This document shows positions 19,390-30,672 of a stretch of DNA of 64,000 nt, one piece after another. The stretch is from contig NC_134747.1 of the NCBI RefSeq assembly GCF_050436995.1, positions 13,709,501 to 13,773,500 on the forward strand, written 5' to 3'. The translations under genes and the position numbers were made by a program. Origin of the DNA: Anticarsia gemmatalis (lineage: Eukaryota > Arthropoda > Insecta > Lepidoptera > Erebidae). Under the pieces are notes generated by a model. It searched no databases and was not told the origin of the DNA. It was given only the letters and a program-made list of their open reading frames with translations. Within the stretch, counting starts at the first letter, position 1. Every line of letters starts with the position of its first letter.

Positions 19390-19695
19390 TCAGATGTAGA
19401 GATAGTCATTCTTAGTTTCTCTACAGTAGCTGATGCTGGGGAACTTGTAGACTGGGCTGTATCTTCTCTTTTCACCTTCAGCTTCTAGTGAGAGAGCTGA
19501 GAGTGCTCGGGAAGGTTCCTCGTCTTCTGAAGGGGTTTCTTCAGGGACGGGTAGGGTTCTAGGCGGGAGGGGCGGCGCTCGAGGGTTCCTCCGGACCCTG
19601 AAGTGACAGTCGCTGTCTGAGGGCCACGCTCGCTGCACCATGAGGGGTAGGTCGTCAGGGTGGAGTTTTCTTTCATACTCCTGGGATGGACTGAC
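19390..19695 (-). CDS. rau: rau-like gene, terminal exon
   Basis: Acceptor TTAATTCCAG. The frame VSPSQEYERKLHPDDLPLMV, QRAWPSDSDCHFRVRRNP completes RA domain 2 (the D-x-P-L...W motif is typical). The tail continues RAPPLPPRTLPVPEETPSED and ends with a Tyr-rich NDYLYI before a TGA (19392-19390). Confidence 0.88.
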   Translation of the reverse strand, partial: VSPSQEYERKLHPDDLPLMVQRAWPSDSDCHFRVRRNPRAPPLPPRTLPVPEETPSEDEEPSRALSALSLEAEGEKRRYSPVYKFPSISYCRETKNDYLYI

Positions 19696-22600
19696 CTGGA
19701 ATTAAAAGAATGGATTGTTAAATACTTAGATAACGTAAGCTAGTTTCTCAGGCATTCAATTTAATCCGCACACAAGACTTAACAGTTTGGAATAAATTAG
19801 TATAAAAATTACAACATAACAGACATAATTTAGGTAAAGTCAAAAATTTTGGTCTATCTAATCACTTCTCTCAAGAAACAAATAGTTCTTACAGCAAATA
19901 ATTAACAATAGCTCTTCAAAGAACCCTAAGCCAACGATCAGTCACAAACATAACATCTAAATCTTAGTTGCCTTACCGAATAAAACATATTCAATATCTA
20001 TCACAAAAATCAACGTACCTCATACAAAGAGAACCGTTCCACCCCCTCGTTGGAGTCATAGCAGTGCAGCAGGATGGCCAGCACCTCGTCAGCCGTGGTC
20101 CTCTCACTGGTGAGCAGGCACTTGTACTGCGACGAGGACATCAGCGCCGAGTCGTAGATCTTGATCAGACCGCCTGGACGCATCTGCAGGGAGAACCTGG
20201 AATGATCAGAATTTGAGGTTAAGTAGAGCGAAATAAGAAACATAAAATTACAAATTTACTATTGAGGTAGTTAAAATCCTAAACCGTGCAATAGCAGCAG
20301 GGCTGAGATCCCATTGAATGGCAATTCAAAAACAAGCAAGTAGACTTACAGTACCATTAAGTTTATATTTGGTGTTTTATCGTGAATCTTTACATTTTTT
20401 TATTGAATCAAGCCTAAAGTAGCCGTTATTATGACAACAAGTAGGACGTGGGTACATAGGTACAGAAGACATTATAAAAGAAACCCTCAATCATGCAAAA
20501 AATTATTTTGAATAAAGTTGGTATCTATTGGTACCGTATAGTAAACATAGGAACAATTGTTCAAAGGGACGCAAGCTATGGGATACGTTAATATAGAACA
20601 CATCATTTTCAAGGCAAGTAGACTACAGTTAAATGCTCATATAAACACAATCATAAACCAATCCTTAAAAATTAACCTTCAATCTCATAATAAACTCTTA
20701 AACAACTGTCAGCACTCGAACACGATACATATGGTCAAAGTGGAACGTTTTTATCATTTTTATTGGAAGCCCAGAATAGAATGACGGAAGTTGAGACAAA
20801 AGTAAGATTCTTTTTCTGGAAGCCGGCCGCGGTGGTCTCGGCGACACGTTGCGTTTGACCGATCATAGATTCTGTAGTGTTTTGATTCATCATTTGTATG
20901 GGATGTTGTGATTTGTATTGTACATGCTTGGTATTTTTGAAGGACTAGTTTTCCATGCAATTTCAACTCGGGAAAAAGTTTGAGGTATATTTTAGCGGTC
21001 TATGGTTATGTTTTAGTCGAAGATAGTTTAACTCAATATTTTTTGTTATTTCTCGTTATCTCCTTGTTATATTAGCATACAGGATATAAAATTCCACTGA
21101 GATTTCTTGCGACAAAATCAGGGAGAAACAGATAAGTTCTAGATCTACTCACTAATATTATACTTATTAAGGTAAATATTAAGTATATAGTCATAGTATA
21201 ATAATACAGGTATCATTGATTTAAAACTCAGACCCCAAAATGAGTTGACCATTCCCGCAGTCCATTTTTATTACCATTAACAAAAATATTTTGGTCGTCC
21301 AAATAGTTCCGTGTTTGTTCAACTGCAACGAATAATGTCAGGAAATAGGACACTTGTTTTAGTTTTACGTAAAGGGTTGATAGTTAGGGGACACATAATT
21401 TTATGATTTCCGTGAGCGGAAATTTAATTATGGGGTGTTTACTTTACGTTAATAGGGACGAATAACGTTTTGTTCTTAAATTCCTAAAGAGATTTTTGTT
21501 GTTTGTTTTTATAGAGTTGAATGTGTGTCTATTTTGCCGTAAACCTATATCAATCTATGCCTAAAATATAACGCTGCAGAGTTTGTTTGTTGAAACACGC
21601 TAATCTCAGGAACTACTGGTTCGAATTGAACAAAATATTGTGTTGAATAGTCTATTTATTGAAGGCTACAGGTTATATTATAACAACACGCTATGAGTTA
21701 TAGGAGTGGAGCAGCAACAAAAATGTTGTGAAAACGTAAACTAAAGTCGACTTTGGTGAAGGGCTGCCTTTAGTCTCTTATAATGCAAAACTATTATCAC
21801 CGCGGCTGCGCTTTCGTGAGATTATTATTAATCTCAATCAATTTATCCCCTTATTAATGACACATTTCCCCGAGAAATAATCTACTGGTCCATTAAATTT
21901 AATCCAAATCGATTGTATTAAACCATGAAACTGATGACGGAGTAAGTTTTTCACTTTCTAAACTGCATACATAATAACAAGCCTGTGATATCCGAAGATT
22001 TAGGCAGAGAGTACGTTTCATCGATAACAATGGTCATAACAGTAGCTAGAATAATGCCTATATAATATGCGGGGTGCGAGCCTATTGTCTATTATCGAGA
22101 ACGTTACCAAGAAAATATAAATTAATTTTGAACATTAAATCCATTTGAATCTACTTACTTGGAATATCCTTTAGGATGGCAAGCCTGCAACGCAGCCGGC
22201 CTTGCATCATCATCGAGCACCAGCGTGGTCCTCAGTCCAGCCGCTCGGACCCTGACTTCCATGCTCAGGTAGAACAGCCTGGGGTCCCGGTGACGCATCC
22301 TGAACTTGCCCAGGAGCGTCCCCACTACCTCCCGGGCCCTTGTTCCCCAGGTCACTGAGAGGGTCTTGTATTCGATGTCTGGGCGAAGACAACGAGCGTA
22401 GACTTTGATCGTCGTCTGTGGACAAAGAGAAATGGTATATTAGTTACGTTTCATTGTCTAGTTAGGTTAAGGTACTTACTAGTAATATTTCCACTGTACC
22501 GTCAAAAACTAAAATGTAAAATCACTCAAAACTACGTAAATGTAACTGAGAGAAGTAAATTTATGTTTATTGATCCGTGCTACAGAAAATAGTAATGTCA

Positions 22601-24339
22601 GTTCTTTATAACCGCCAAAGTAAAAATTATCATAAGCTTAACCTAATTATGAGCCTTATATTACTTTAGCAGACACGCAAATCTAGTCCAAACCTATCAC
22701 GTTTTAGGGTCTCTACACTCCAAAGTTATTCATTTAATTACACAACTCTAAGAAAAGGACTTTCTGATCTATAAAGTCTATAAAAAACAAAGTAATACAG
22801 TAATGTCTATCACCATAATAATTACAGCAACTTCTCCATATAAAACAAGTTTATGCTTTATAATATAAATGGCAGTAACTCCTAATGAACAGCCTCCAAT
22901 TAGAATCCAATTCATTAAATTAGCTTGCAACTATTATCGTGTTCTTGCTTACTATAAACCGACCAAGAATTTGTTTTAAAAGGACATCTCCTTAAGTCTG
23001 GACAAATAGGATGTACGTTAAAGAAATGAATGAATGAAGAAAAAGTAGTCAGGGTATGGATAAAGGATGTAGTTATGTAATGGTTGGAGATTTTGTAATG
23101 CTGATTTTTATGGAACGGTTATTGACGACATAAATGAAATCCTGTAGGTAGAGAGTGACAGAGAGCTTCGGTTTGTTATTATAAACGGGAATCTTAAAAG
23201 ACCACTCTTTTCTATTAACTAGTCTTAAAAACCCTTTATCAACCTAGAAATAATGTCCAAAACACAAAATCACTTCATCACTTACAAAATAAATTTTAAC
23301 AATCGTAATGTAAAAATAATTAAAGAACGACATTTGATTGGTACCTACTGAGATTTCCACATAATTACACCAACTGTTGTTTCATTATACATTGAAATTA
23401 AATTTATTATGAAAATACTAGTAACGAAAAAAATAAACTGCATTTTTACTGTTTCGTTCACGCTATCGTAACGTTTTCCGTTTTTTAGCACATTAGTAGG
23501 ATGAAATTTGACTGATAATATTCAGATTCTAGGTCAAATGTACAATTTTGTAGCCTAAACCAAGATAAGTTGTACAAACTGATTAAACTTCCGTTTTTAG
23601 GGAGCAGTACTTGTAATATTTGCTATCTTTATCTGTTTATTCAAATATTTATGTAAATTTGCAATTAACTTAGCAAATAAGATGTATTATTACTGAACAC
23701 GGTACTTAAAATATATCCACTGCTTGAATTTAAACGAAGGCACAGAAGGGGCGTTTTCACCAAATAAAAATTAATTACGCAAACAAAAATCAGTCCTTTG
23801 GATAAAACACTTGCTGAAATACACTCAGAAAATTTGCACTACTTAACTGGATAATATAGAAATAACTACAACTATTCTAAAATATTTCATTTCTACCTTC
23901 AGTGTTACAAAAAAACCGCGAACATAATTTAAAAATTCGTGAAAAGAATACATAACTAAATCGACAAAAGGATAAATTGGTCAAAATAGCAAATAAAGAC
24001 TACAAAATCAATTTAAAAACTGCATTTCACCAACGATTTAAATATCCAAGCACAAAACAAACTTAAGCCAAACAAACGGACAAAACCTGATAATCAAGTA
24101 CTAACTCTAACTACCAATAAAGTCATTATTCCGTGTAACAGAATGCCGAGATTGCCGTATGACCAGTTCCCACGCGCAATTCACTTGCACACACACACAC
24201 ACACAAACACGAAAACATTCACACACAAAATACAAACGAAAATAAAAAATAAAAATTCGAAAAATTTTAGTAAACTCACGTGGATGTTATGGGGATGGAA
24301 TGCTAAGCGCATGCGCGGCGCAGGGACCGGTGTTTCCAT
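19390..24339 (-). CDS. rau: Tandem Ras-association (RA) domain protein, probable Rau orthologue
   Basis: Four coding exons on the minus strand: 24339-24280, 22415-22159, 20196-20019, 19695-19390. Phases match (0, 2, 0) and give 266 residues. It starts METPVPAPRMRLAFHPHNIH, with an in-frame TAG upstream of the ATG. RA domain 1 (about 21-112) contains TTIKVYARCLRPDIEYKTL and GTRAREVVGTLLGKFRMR. RA domain 2 (about 115-205) contains GGLIKIYDSALMSSSQYKCL, TADEVLAILLHC, ERFSLYEV and LHPDDLPLMVQRAWP. A Pro/Glu-rich tail follows with APPLPPRTLPVPEE, a possible SH3-binding motif. RA domains bind activated Ras-like GTPases. A short protein of two RA domains is the architecture of Drosophila Rau, which reinforces FGFR/EGFR-Ras signalling. 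The domain call is strong; the orthologue name is from memory of architecture and not a search. Confidence 0.75.
20019..20196 (-). CDS. rau: rau-like gene, RA domain 2 exon (first part)
   Basis: Acceptor ATCATTCCAG completes the split Lys codon; donor GAG|GTACGT is phase 0. It encodes FSLQMRPGGLIKIYDSALMS, SSQYKCLLTSERTTADEV, LAILLHCYDSNEGVERFSLY, E. The start finishes RA domain 1 and the rest opens RA domain 2. Confidence 0.88.
21585..21730 (+). repeat. Interspersed repeat in rau-like intron
   Basis: AACACGCTAATCTCAGGAAC TACTGGTTCGAATTG, then TATTGAAGGCTACAGGTTAT; a common lepidopteran dispersed repeat by memory. Confidence 0.45.
22159..22415 (-). CDS. rau: rau-like gene, RA domain 1 exon
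   Basis: Acceptor TTTGTCCACAG, donor CCAA|GTAAGT (phase 2). It encodes TTIKVYARCLRPDIEYKTLS, RAREVVGTLLGKFRMRHRD, LFYLSMEVRVRAAGLRTTLV, LDDDARPAALQACHPKGYSK. The beta-hairpin then helix pattern is typical of an RA/ubiquitin-like fold. The LDDDARP block matches the usual L.DD..P turn before the last strand. Confidence 0.85.
24188..24230 (+). repeat. (CA)n-rich tract in rau-like intron
   Basis: ACACACACACACACAC followed by looser CA repeats, about 55 bp after the donor of the first rau-like exon (on the minus strand). Confidence 0.8.
24280..24339 (-). CDS. rau: rau-like gene, first coding exon
   Basis: Twenty codons from the ATG at 24339 to donor CAC|GTGAGT, phase 0. An in-frame TAG lies upstream (near 24378), so this ATG is the first possible one in the exon. 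Upstream sequence is GC-rich, with a TCAGT initiator-like motif on the minus strand at 24374-24370. A different first exon (24915-24826) could splice to the same acceptor. Confidence 0.6.
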
Positions 24340-24369
24340 GACGTGCGCACGAGTGCAAGCGCGATCGAC

Positions 24370-24374
24370 ACTGA
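24370..24374 (-). promoter_or_regulatory. Initiator-like motif upstream of rau-like ATG
   Basis: Minus-strand TCAGT, the arthropod initiator consensus, about 30 nt before the ATG at 24339 in a locally GC-rich stretch (24300-24440). The motif is short, so this is only suggestive. Confidence 0.2.
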
Positions 24375-24825
24375 GCCTCTACTTGCTCCGATGTGCCCCG
24401 AACGTCCCCGACTCTCCCCGAGCCCGCTACAGGGGGTTACAATGCCAGCTGTCGTTCACTTCCTGGTTTTATCGATGTATACAGGATATAATGGCAGTGT
24501 TTTTTGTGATTACTCTCAATCGAGGATGTTAGTTCGAGGATATCCTTTGAGTACGAGGAATTTTGTGTAATTTCTCTTTGCACGACTAAATAATCAATTG
24601 AAGACAGATTTTTAATTGAGAAAGTAGACCCAGTTAAACAAACTGCCTAGTCGAGCCTCAAATTCTAATCATCAGTTTAGAAGACAATAACTAAACCAAT
24701 ATTTTGTTCTAAAAACTCCATTAAAACAATCAATTATGCAAATTAATACACAAAACTAGATCACCAAACACGAAAAAAAAATACACGAACATACAGCCCA
24801 TCAAATTAATACACGAACAATTCAC

Positions 24826-24915
24826 CTTGCCGTGCAACCTGATCGCGAGCGACGGAAGCTCCCACCCCTCACGTAGGGTAAGTGGACACCTGTCTCCCGA
24901 CGGAAACCAATGCAT
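24826..24915 (-). CDS. Possible alternative first exon of the rau-like gene
   Basis: An ATG at 24915 opens 30 codons (MHWFPSGDRCPLTLREGWEL, PSLAIRLHGK) to a donor AAG|GTGAAT in phase 0, the phase needed to join RA-domain exon 22415. Composition is coding-like compared with its surroundings. There is no homology evidence, and it may be 5' UTR or chance. Confidence 0.3.
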
Positions 24916-25477
24916 CCATCGATCGTATTGATTGTGTTACATTGCGAACAACCGTGTGAAATTGCGGGTAGAAACATATTCATTGCAAAAGTTCACATGG
25001 AAAGAACGAACCGTGACGAAAGTTCGGGAAAATTTGTAAATATTTAAGAGATATGTCGGGGTGTGAGTACATTTTATTTATACTTGACGGCACTATTGTA
25101 CAGCGACAGCAACAGTTAGTTTAAAAAAATCTTAACTCTCTTTCTCTCTCTTTAAAATGGAGACCTAAAACGAACTGAAAATTTTAAAACTACAGCAAAA
25201 TATCAGTCGTCGTCATGGAAAATATTCCACCAAGAAATTCGCATCAATGTCATAACGAAAGACCAACGGTGTCCTATTGTTCTAAATTCTCAGTAGAACT
25301 ATTAATTTAGTATTCAGGTACATAAGTAGTGCATAAATATACCCACGTTTCGCCATTATTATTGCTAGTCCCATATAACAGGGGCAAAGCCTACTGCCAT
25401 ATACCTACCGAGCACGTTGTTATGTATGAAACTTGAAATATAAGTAATTAAAAATTTCAATAACACTTTACCCAGTC

Positions 25478-25565
25478 AGCCTGCGACCACGGCGAGAGCA
25501 ACCTGCGCCGAAACGTTAGGCATTTTAAGGTAAAATGCGAGTTCGCGTTAATTCCCGTATCCTAT
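25478..25565 (+). repeat. Interspersed repeat fragment
   Basis: CAGCCTGCGACCACGGCGAG AGCAACCTGCGCCGAAACGT TAGGCATTTTAAGG; repeat-like by memory of similar lepidopteran sequence, single copy here. Confidence 0.4.
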
Positions 25566-27420
25566 TATATATTAAACACTTTACCCAACCGAAGAGCTTA
25601 TAATCAGCAGTCTTGTAAGCGTACATTAACGTCCAGTTTACAAAGGTAGTCACTATACAGTCTTACAATGTAACTTAAAACTTAAAAGACCGTCAAAGAA
25701 AGCAATGTCGGTAAAAGTGTTCATCTCGATATGATCTTGAACTGGTGACTTGAAGGAAACGCAAAAACAGCCACCGGATACATTCGGAATGCGGCACTGA
25801 CCGGTCGAATCAACCACGTTATCATTACCAACGGAAAAATTTGGAACTACAAAAATCACGTACAAAATACTGTACTTCTCTTGACAACTAGCGCCACCTG
25901 AACGGCAAAGTTAACTTGGTAGTAGCAAGTTTGTTAGAAAATTGTTGATAAAAAGTGTTGAGGCTTGGACATCCTTGGTTACTGTTCGTTATGGTCATTA
26001 GTTAGTGCATAGTTGTGTTATAACGAGCTTAGAACTGCACTGAGTGTTAATTACCTCCTGTTGTTAACAGCACAGCGAGTATAACACGCAGATTATTACG
26101 GAATATGAAAATCTAAAAACCTTACCTTTTCTGGCTTTAGTTCAAGATTTATATCCAAGAATGTTAAAATTGACATCTATTTACAGTAAAATAAAATAAT
26201 TATTTGTTTTATGATTAGCAGCCATATACCGATGTCTTTCCCAGTATGAAAAGCGGGTAGTCGGATACTCAGGGATATCGTAGCTTATTCATTACAATTA
26301 ACTTCAAAATATGTATCATTGTTCCAAACTTCTTATAAGTTTAGTGCCTTAGAGACAGAATTTAGAATTCTAATACTGCGCCCATGCTGTGCTCTTACAA
26401 AGTTTCCCTGTTACGCTCTTTTATGCGAAGATATGTCAATTGGTCATAAATGGAAGTCCCTTTAAAACAATAAAACCTAAAGAGATAATGTGACCATCTC
26501 TTCAAATTGCCCATAAGACCATAATGTGACCACAGTAGCCGCGAGCGAAGCATGCGTATTGCGTATAAAACGTCCGGTGCTAAGTGAACGCGCACTTAGT
26601 TCTAACATGTTATAATAGATGGCGTTAGATGTTGTATTGTTATGATTTATTACAAATGCGGGTGTTGATGTTAAAATTTATGGAGTTTTCATTGACCTTT
26701 ATATTTCTATAGTGTTATGGTTAGTTTTATGGTAGTTGATATCAATAGATTTTAATTTAAGATGCTACTAAACTTGTAGCTATGATTTTAAAGAATATAA
26801 AAGATAATTTCCAAAAACAGTTTATTGTATAGTATGACTTCGACTTAGATTAAATCGACGTATTGAATATTTTATTCATTGAGTACTACTTAAAATCTTA
26901 TTACAAGAGAAATTGTGTAACTTAACCCAACAAGGTTAATATTTGAGGATATTATGCCATAATAATATCAACAAAAATCTTTACAAACACTTCCATGACA
27001 ATCTATACTTTTTCACTTCCAAAACAGCCTAACTCACACTCCACACCATATAAATATCAACAAATACTCTTACCAAATCAAAACAAGTTCATACAAACTA
27101 CTGTTACAAAATATTGTATAACTCGACACGCGCAGCACGTGTTGTGCCTACACTTGTATTATAACACTCAGTCGTCGGTGTGCTAAGTGTGAGTGTTGGG
27201 CGTAACACTCGTGGGTAGTGTTGGTTTAACAGCTGTTAGGTCACCTCGATTTGTTTGATATTGTGGCTTTTAAAAGCCGATATCCTCGAAAACCCGTGGA
27301 GCCAAAGTACCTATGTAAAATCCATTAATAAAGTTTGTCGTGTTTTGAATTAAAATACATCAATTATAGTTTCGAAAATGCTGTTAATTAAAAGCACATG
27401 TATAAAATTAAATTATTTTT

Positions 27421-27480
27421 TTAGCTGTCCCACTGCTAGGCAAGCGTCTCCTCTCGGATCGAGAAAGGGGTTCGATAAAA
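27421..27480 (-). mobile_element. SINE family B 3' fragment
   Basis: GTCCCACTGCTAGGCAAGCG TCTCCTCTCGG, the reverse complement of the family B tail. Confidence 0.6.
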
Positions 27481-30351
27481 TACATAATAATATATTTACT
27501 TAAGATCACTTATTTGCCCGTGGAGGTAGTAGCAGGGATGAAAGACTTAACTCAAAGACGGCATTTGCTATGATCACTAAAAGCTTTTTTATAATACAAA
27601 ATTATACAGAATATAATAATAATAATTGTAATTGCGACAATTACCATGCGAATACGCAAAAAATGTAGCAGAAATAATAACACAATCACATCCTATCTTC
27701 AACTAATCTTACACAGCCTTGGCACTGAAGCGAAAAAGACCATTAAAGCAAAAAAAAACAATAGACCCAAATTTACTCAAAAATAAAGTCATCAAAACAA
27801 TTTGTTCAACCAGATGTTCTAGTTGTTCGTTAACGGTATAAAATGGTAGGTACCACCCCTGAGCAACAATAAAATTAAAAACTAGACAAGAACTGGTAGA
27901 TACCGTTAGTAATTTGATGTAATCATACTTATGTCAGGAGTAATAATATTGCGTATGTTGCGATTTTTTGTACAGCGAAATCCTTCTGTGAATAAAAAAG
28001 TAGCTGATGTAATTTGCTTATTAATAGTGCAAAATGTAGAGGTGTGGAAGTGATATTTTGTAGGAGGTTAGTTGCTAACTTAGACTATGATATAGTTTTG
28101 GATAATCTTACAGCTTTTGAGAAGATTAACAATACTGTGAGAGTCATTTACCTTTACAGTTTTATTGTTTTATATGTTGTAGACGAAGCCCATAGATGCC
28201 TTAATTAGACGGTATAATTATACTTTGCCACTTGAATTACAGCATCAAAATTTCTGAACTTTGAGTTACGTTTGTACCAACACTTTAGTATTACTAAAAC
28301 ATCACAAATCATTAGAAATATACAAAGTCTACAACAAAAGTAAACAGTTAACCGCGGTTTGTAACATCGAGGTAAACCACAAACTAAACTTTCAACAGCG
28401 AAAGTTCACACCTGTAAAATCTGTCAAGTCTTCGGTCATTGACACTAGTGCTTCTACAACCCTATCACTTACTTTGACCACTGACCAATATTAGAAAAGA
28501 GCCTAGTGACGTATGAAGGAATAAAAAACAAAAGGTTTGTGTCAGACAGATCACGTGCACACTGGAAAAATCACTGAGAAATTAAATTAACAAAAGACTA
28601 CTATAATATCGCAATATTAAATTGACAATATGTTTACAGAATATTAATGCATCAATTAACGTTTAAATTCTGACAACAGTTATAGTTTTTTTTAAATTGG
28701 TAATTATCTTGCCTTATATAAAATCATTTTTAAAATACGTTTTTTTTTTAATGACAATACTAAGCAGTCCAAACGTTGAAGAAAGCCTGATGCACAAATC
28801 GTTTACCAACCGATACATCAACTATTATATATGACCCAATGTTACTCGCCTTAATTCAATAGACAAGGCTGGAACAGGCGACAGTAGCTACTGTTAGTGA
28901 TCAAACATCCGCTGTATAAGCGCAGTCGCGTGCCACCGCCTAGCCGACGCCTCTATTATAGTACGACAACTAAGTAGAGAGAATTAGCATGTACGAATTA
29001 TCTAGATAATCATGAATGATTATGTGTATTTTCAAAATATAACCGCTTTATCAGATAGGCAATTGTCTGCAGCAAAAACGAGCGGGTAAGATGTTCTAAA
29101 TTCAGTGTTTCGTATACCTACGCCAGCCATCGTATCCAAATCGTACATCCAAAGCTCTCTACTAACTTGCCGGACTATAAAAAGGAGGGGACCAGTCTTT
29201 TTAAATTCAAAAACATACCAACCAATTAATACATTCTTAGTACACTTTTATCTAAATCAAAGGATTTTTGCTTTTCAGTTAATGCGGTTTAGTAATTTCT
29301 TTCTTAAAAATATGCAGCTTTAAACAGTTTCCGATGTTTTAATGTAGAAAATTGGCTTAAATGTTTTCCTGCCCATTTCTCTGTCGGTAAACTCGTAAAG
29401 AAGATGGACAGAGACCGAATTTCATTGAAAAACATCGCGGTATCGTACATAATGAAGTTGAAGGGAGGCTATAAAGTAAGCGGTTTATCGGTGGTGATTC
29501 TTTTTTTGGTGCTTTAATCTTTTGGAACACCTAAGCGGTTGTTCTGGCGACATTAATTGCGAAATCAATTTGTTGATTTATCACGTGTTGTGATAATTGT
29601 TTGCATGTTTGTAAGGAGTGTCTTTAGTCCTTACAAAACATGATACGGTTTTGTGAAAGGTTAATTTCTTTACATTATACCATAATATATTCTAAGAAAG
29701 TAAAGAATATTTTTGTGTTTTGATGAAGTAGTCTAGATAGTCGAGAAGCGATGGATAGTAGTACAGTTAGTTTCTTACATGTTGACCTCCCACAGGGAAA
29801 GCTCGGTGGGAGGTCTTTATTAATTAGTCAACAGATTACAGTTGTTATCAAGATAATCAAAAAAGAACATATGTCTTAACCTCATAATTGCGACAGCATT
29901 TGTCAGTGCGAGATGACCATAGATGTTGCCAATTGAGTTTGATATGGCAACACTCATGGAGTACAACATTCTATTAACTATTATAGATAAAAAATCATCG
30001 TAAAATGTATTAAAATTTCAATTTAGATAAAATGATAAAAGTTTATTTTCAGAAATACTTAGTACAAACTAACATATGTTAACCAGTAGGACCGAACTTT
30101 GATTCTCATATTTTTTCAAAATTGCACATATCTGGAACAGCTTTTAAAAACAATACCATATCATTTACAGTTTTCAATCTTCCGTTTAAAATATGTATAT
30201 AAATGGACAATCAAAATATTATTTCATCGCTTATGACAAATCGCGTGTTCTCTGTCCCGCGCCGGGCACAGGACGCCGCTAAATTGGGCCGAATGAGGTG
30301 TGACGTTAACTGCAGGAAATTAGGAAATGGGAAGCACGCTCGATCGTGACC

Positions 30352-30672
30352 ACTTTTGTAAGAGACGGTTATAGATCGTCGTACTTGTTGTATCCGGGTT
30401 AATTGTACCATCATTTGTGGGGGTAAATTGTAGGGAGTAACTTGATTTGAAGTAGTGGTTTTGGTGTTGCTTTTTCTAGTGCCAGTAGAAGATCGCCCCT
30501 TTTAAACAGGCTCTTGTAAGAGACGGTTATAGATCGTCGTACTTTTTGTATCCGGGTTAATTGTACCATCATTTGTGGGGTAAATTGTAGAGAGTAACAT
30601 AATTATGATGTAAAATGATTTTGAGTAGACGTTTATGGCGTAGATTTCTTTTTGTTTTAGTGCCACTAGATC
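30352..30672 (+). repeat. Tandem duplication, unit about 158 bp
   Basis: TTGTAAGAGACGGTTATAGA TCGTCGTACTTGTTGTATCC GGGTTAATTGTACCATCATT TGTGG occurs at 30356 and again at 30514 with few differences. The second half of each unit is more diverged. Confidence 0.8.

Larger units (their letters stand above)
19696..24279. other. Introns of the rau-like gene
   Basis: Besides the two internal exons they hold one dispersed repeat (21585-21730) and AT-rich sequence with no recognisable gene. Confidence 0.5.
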
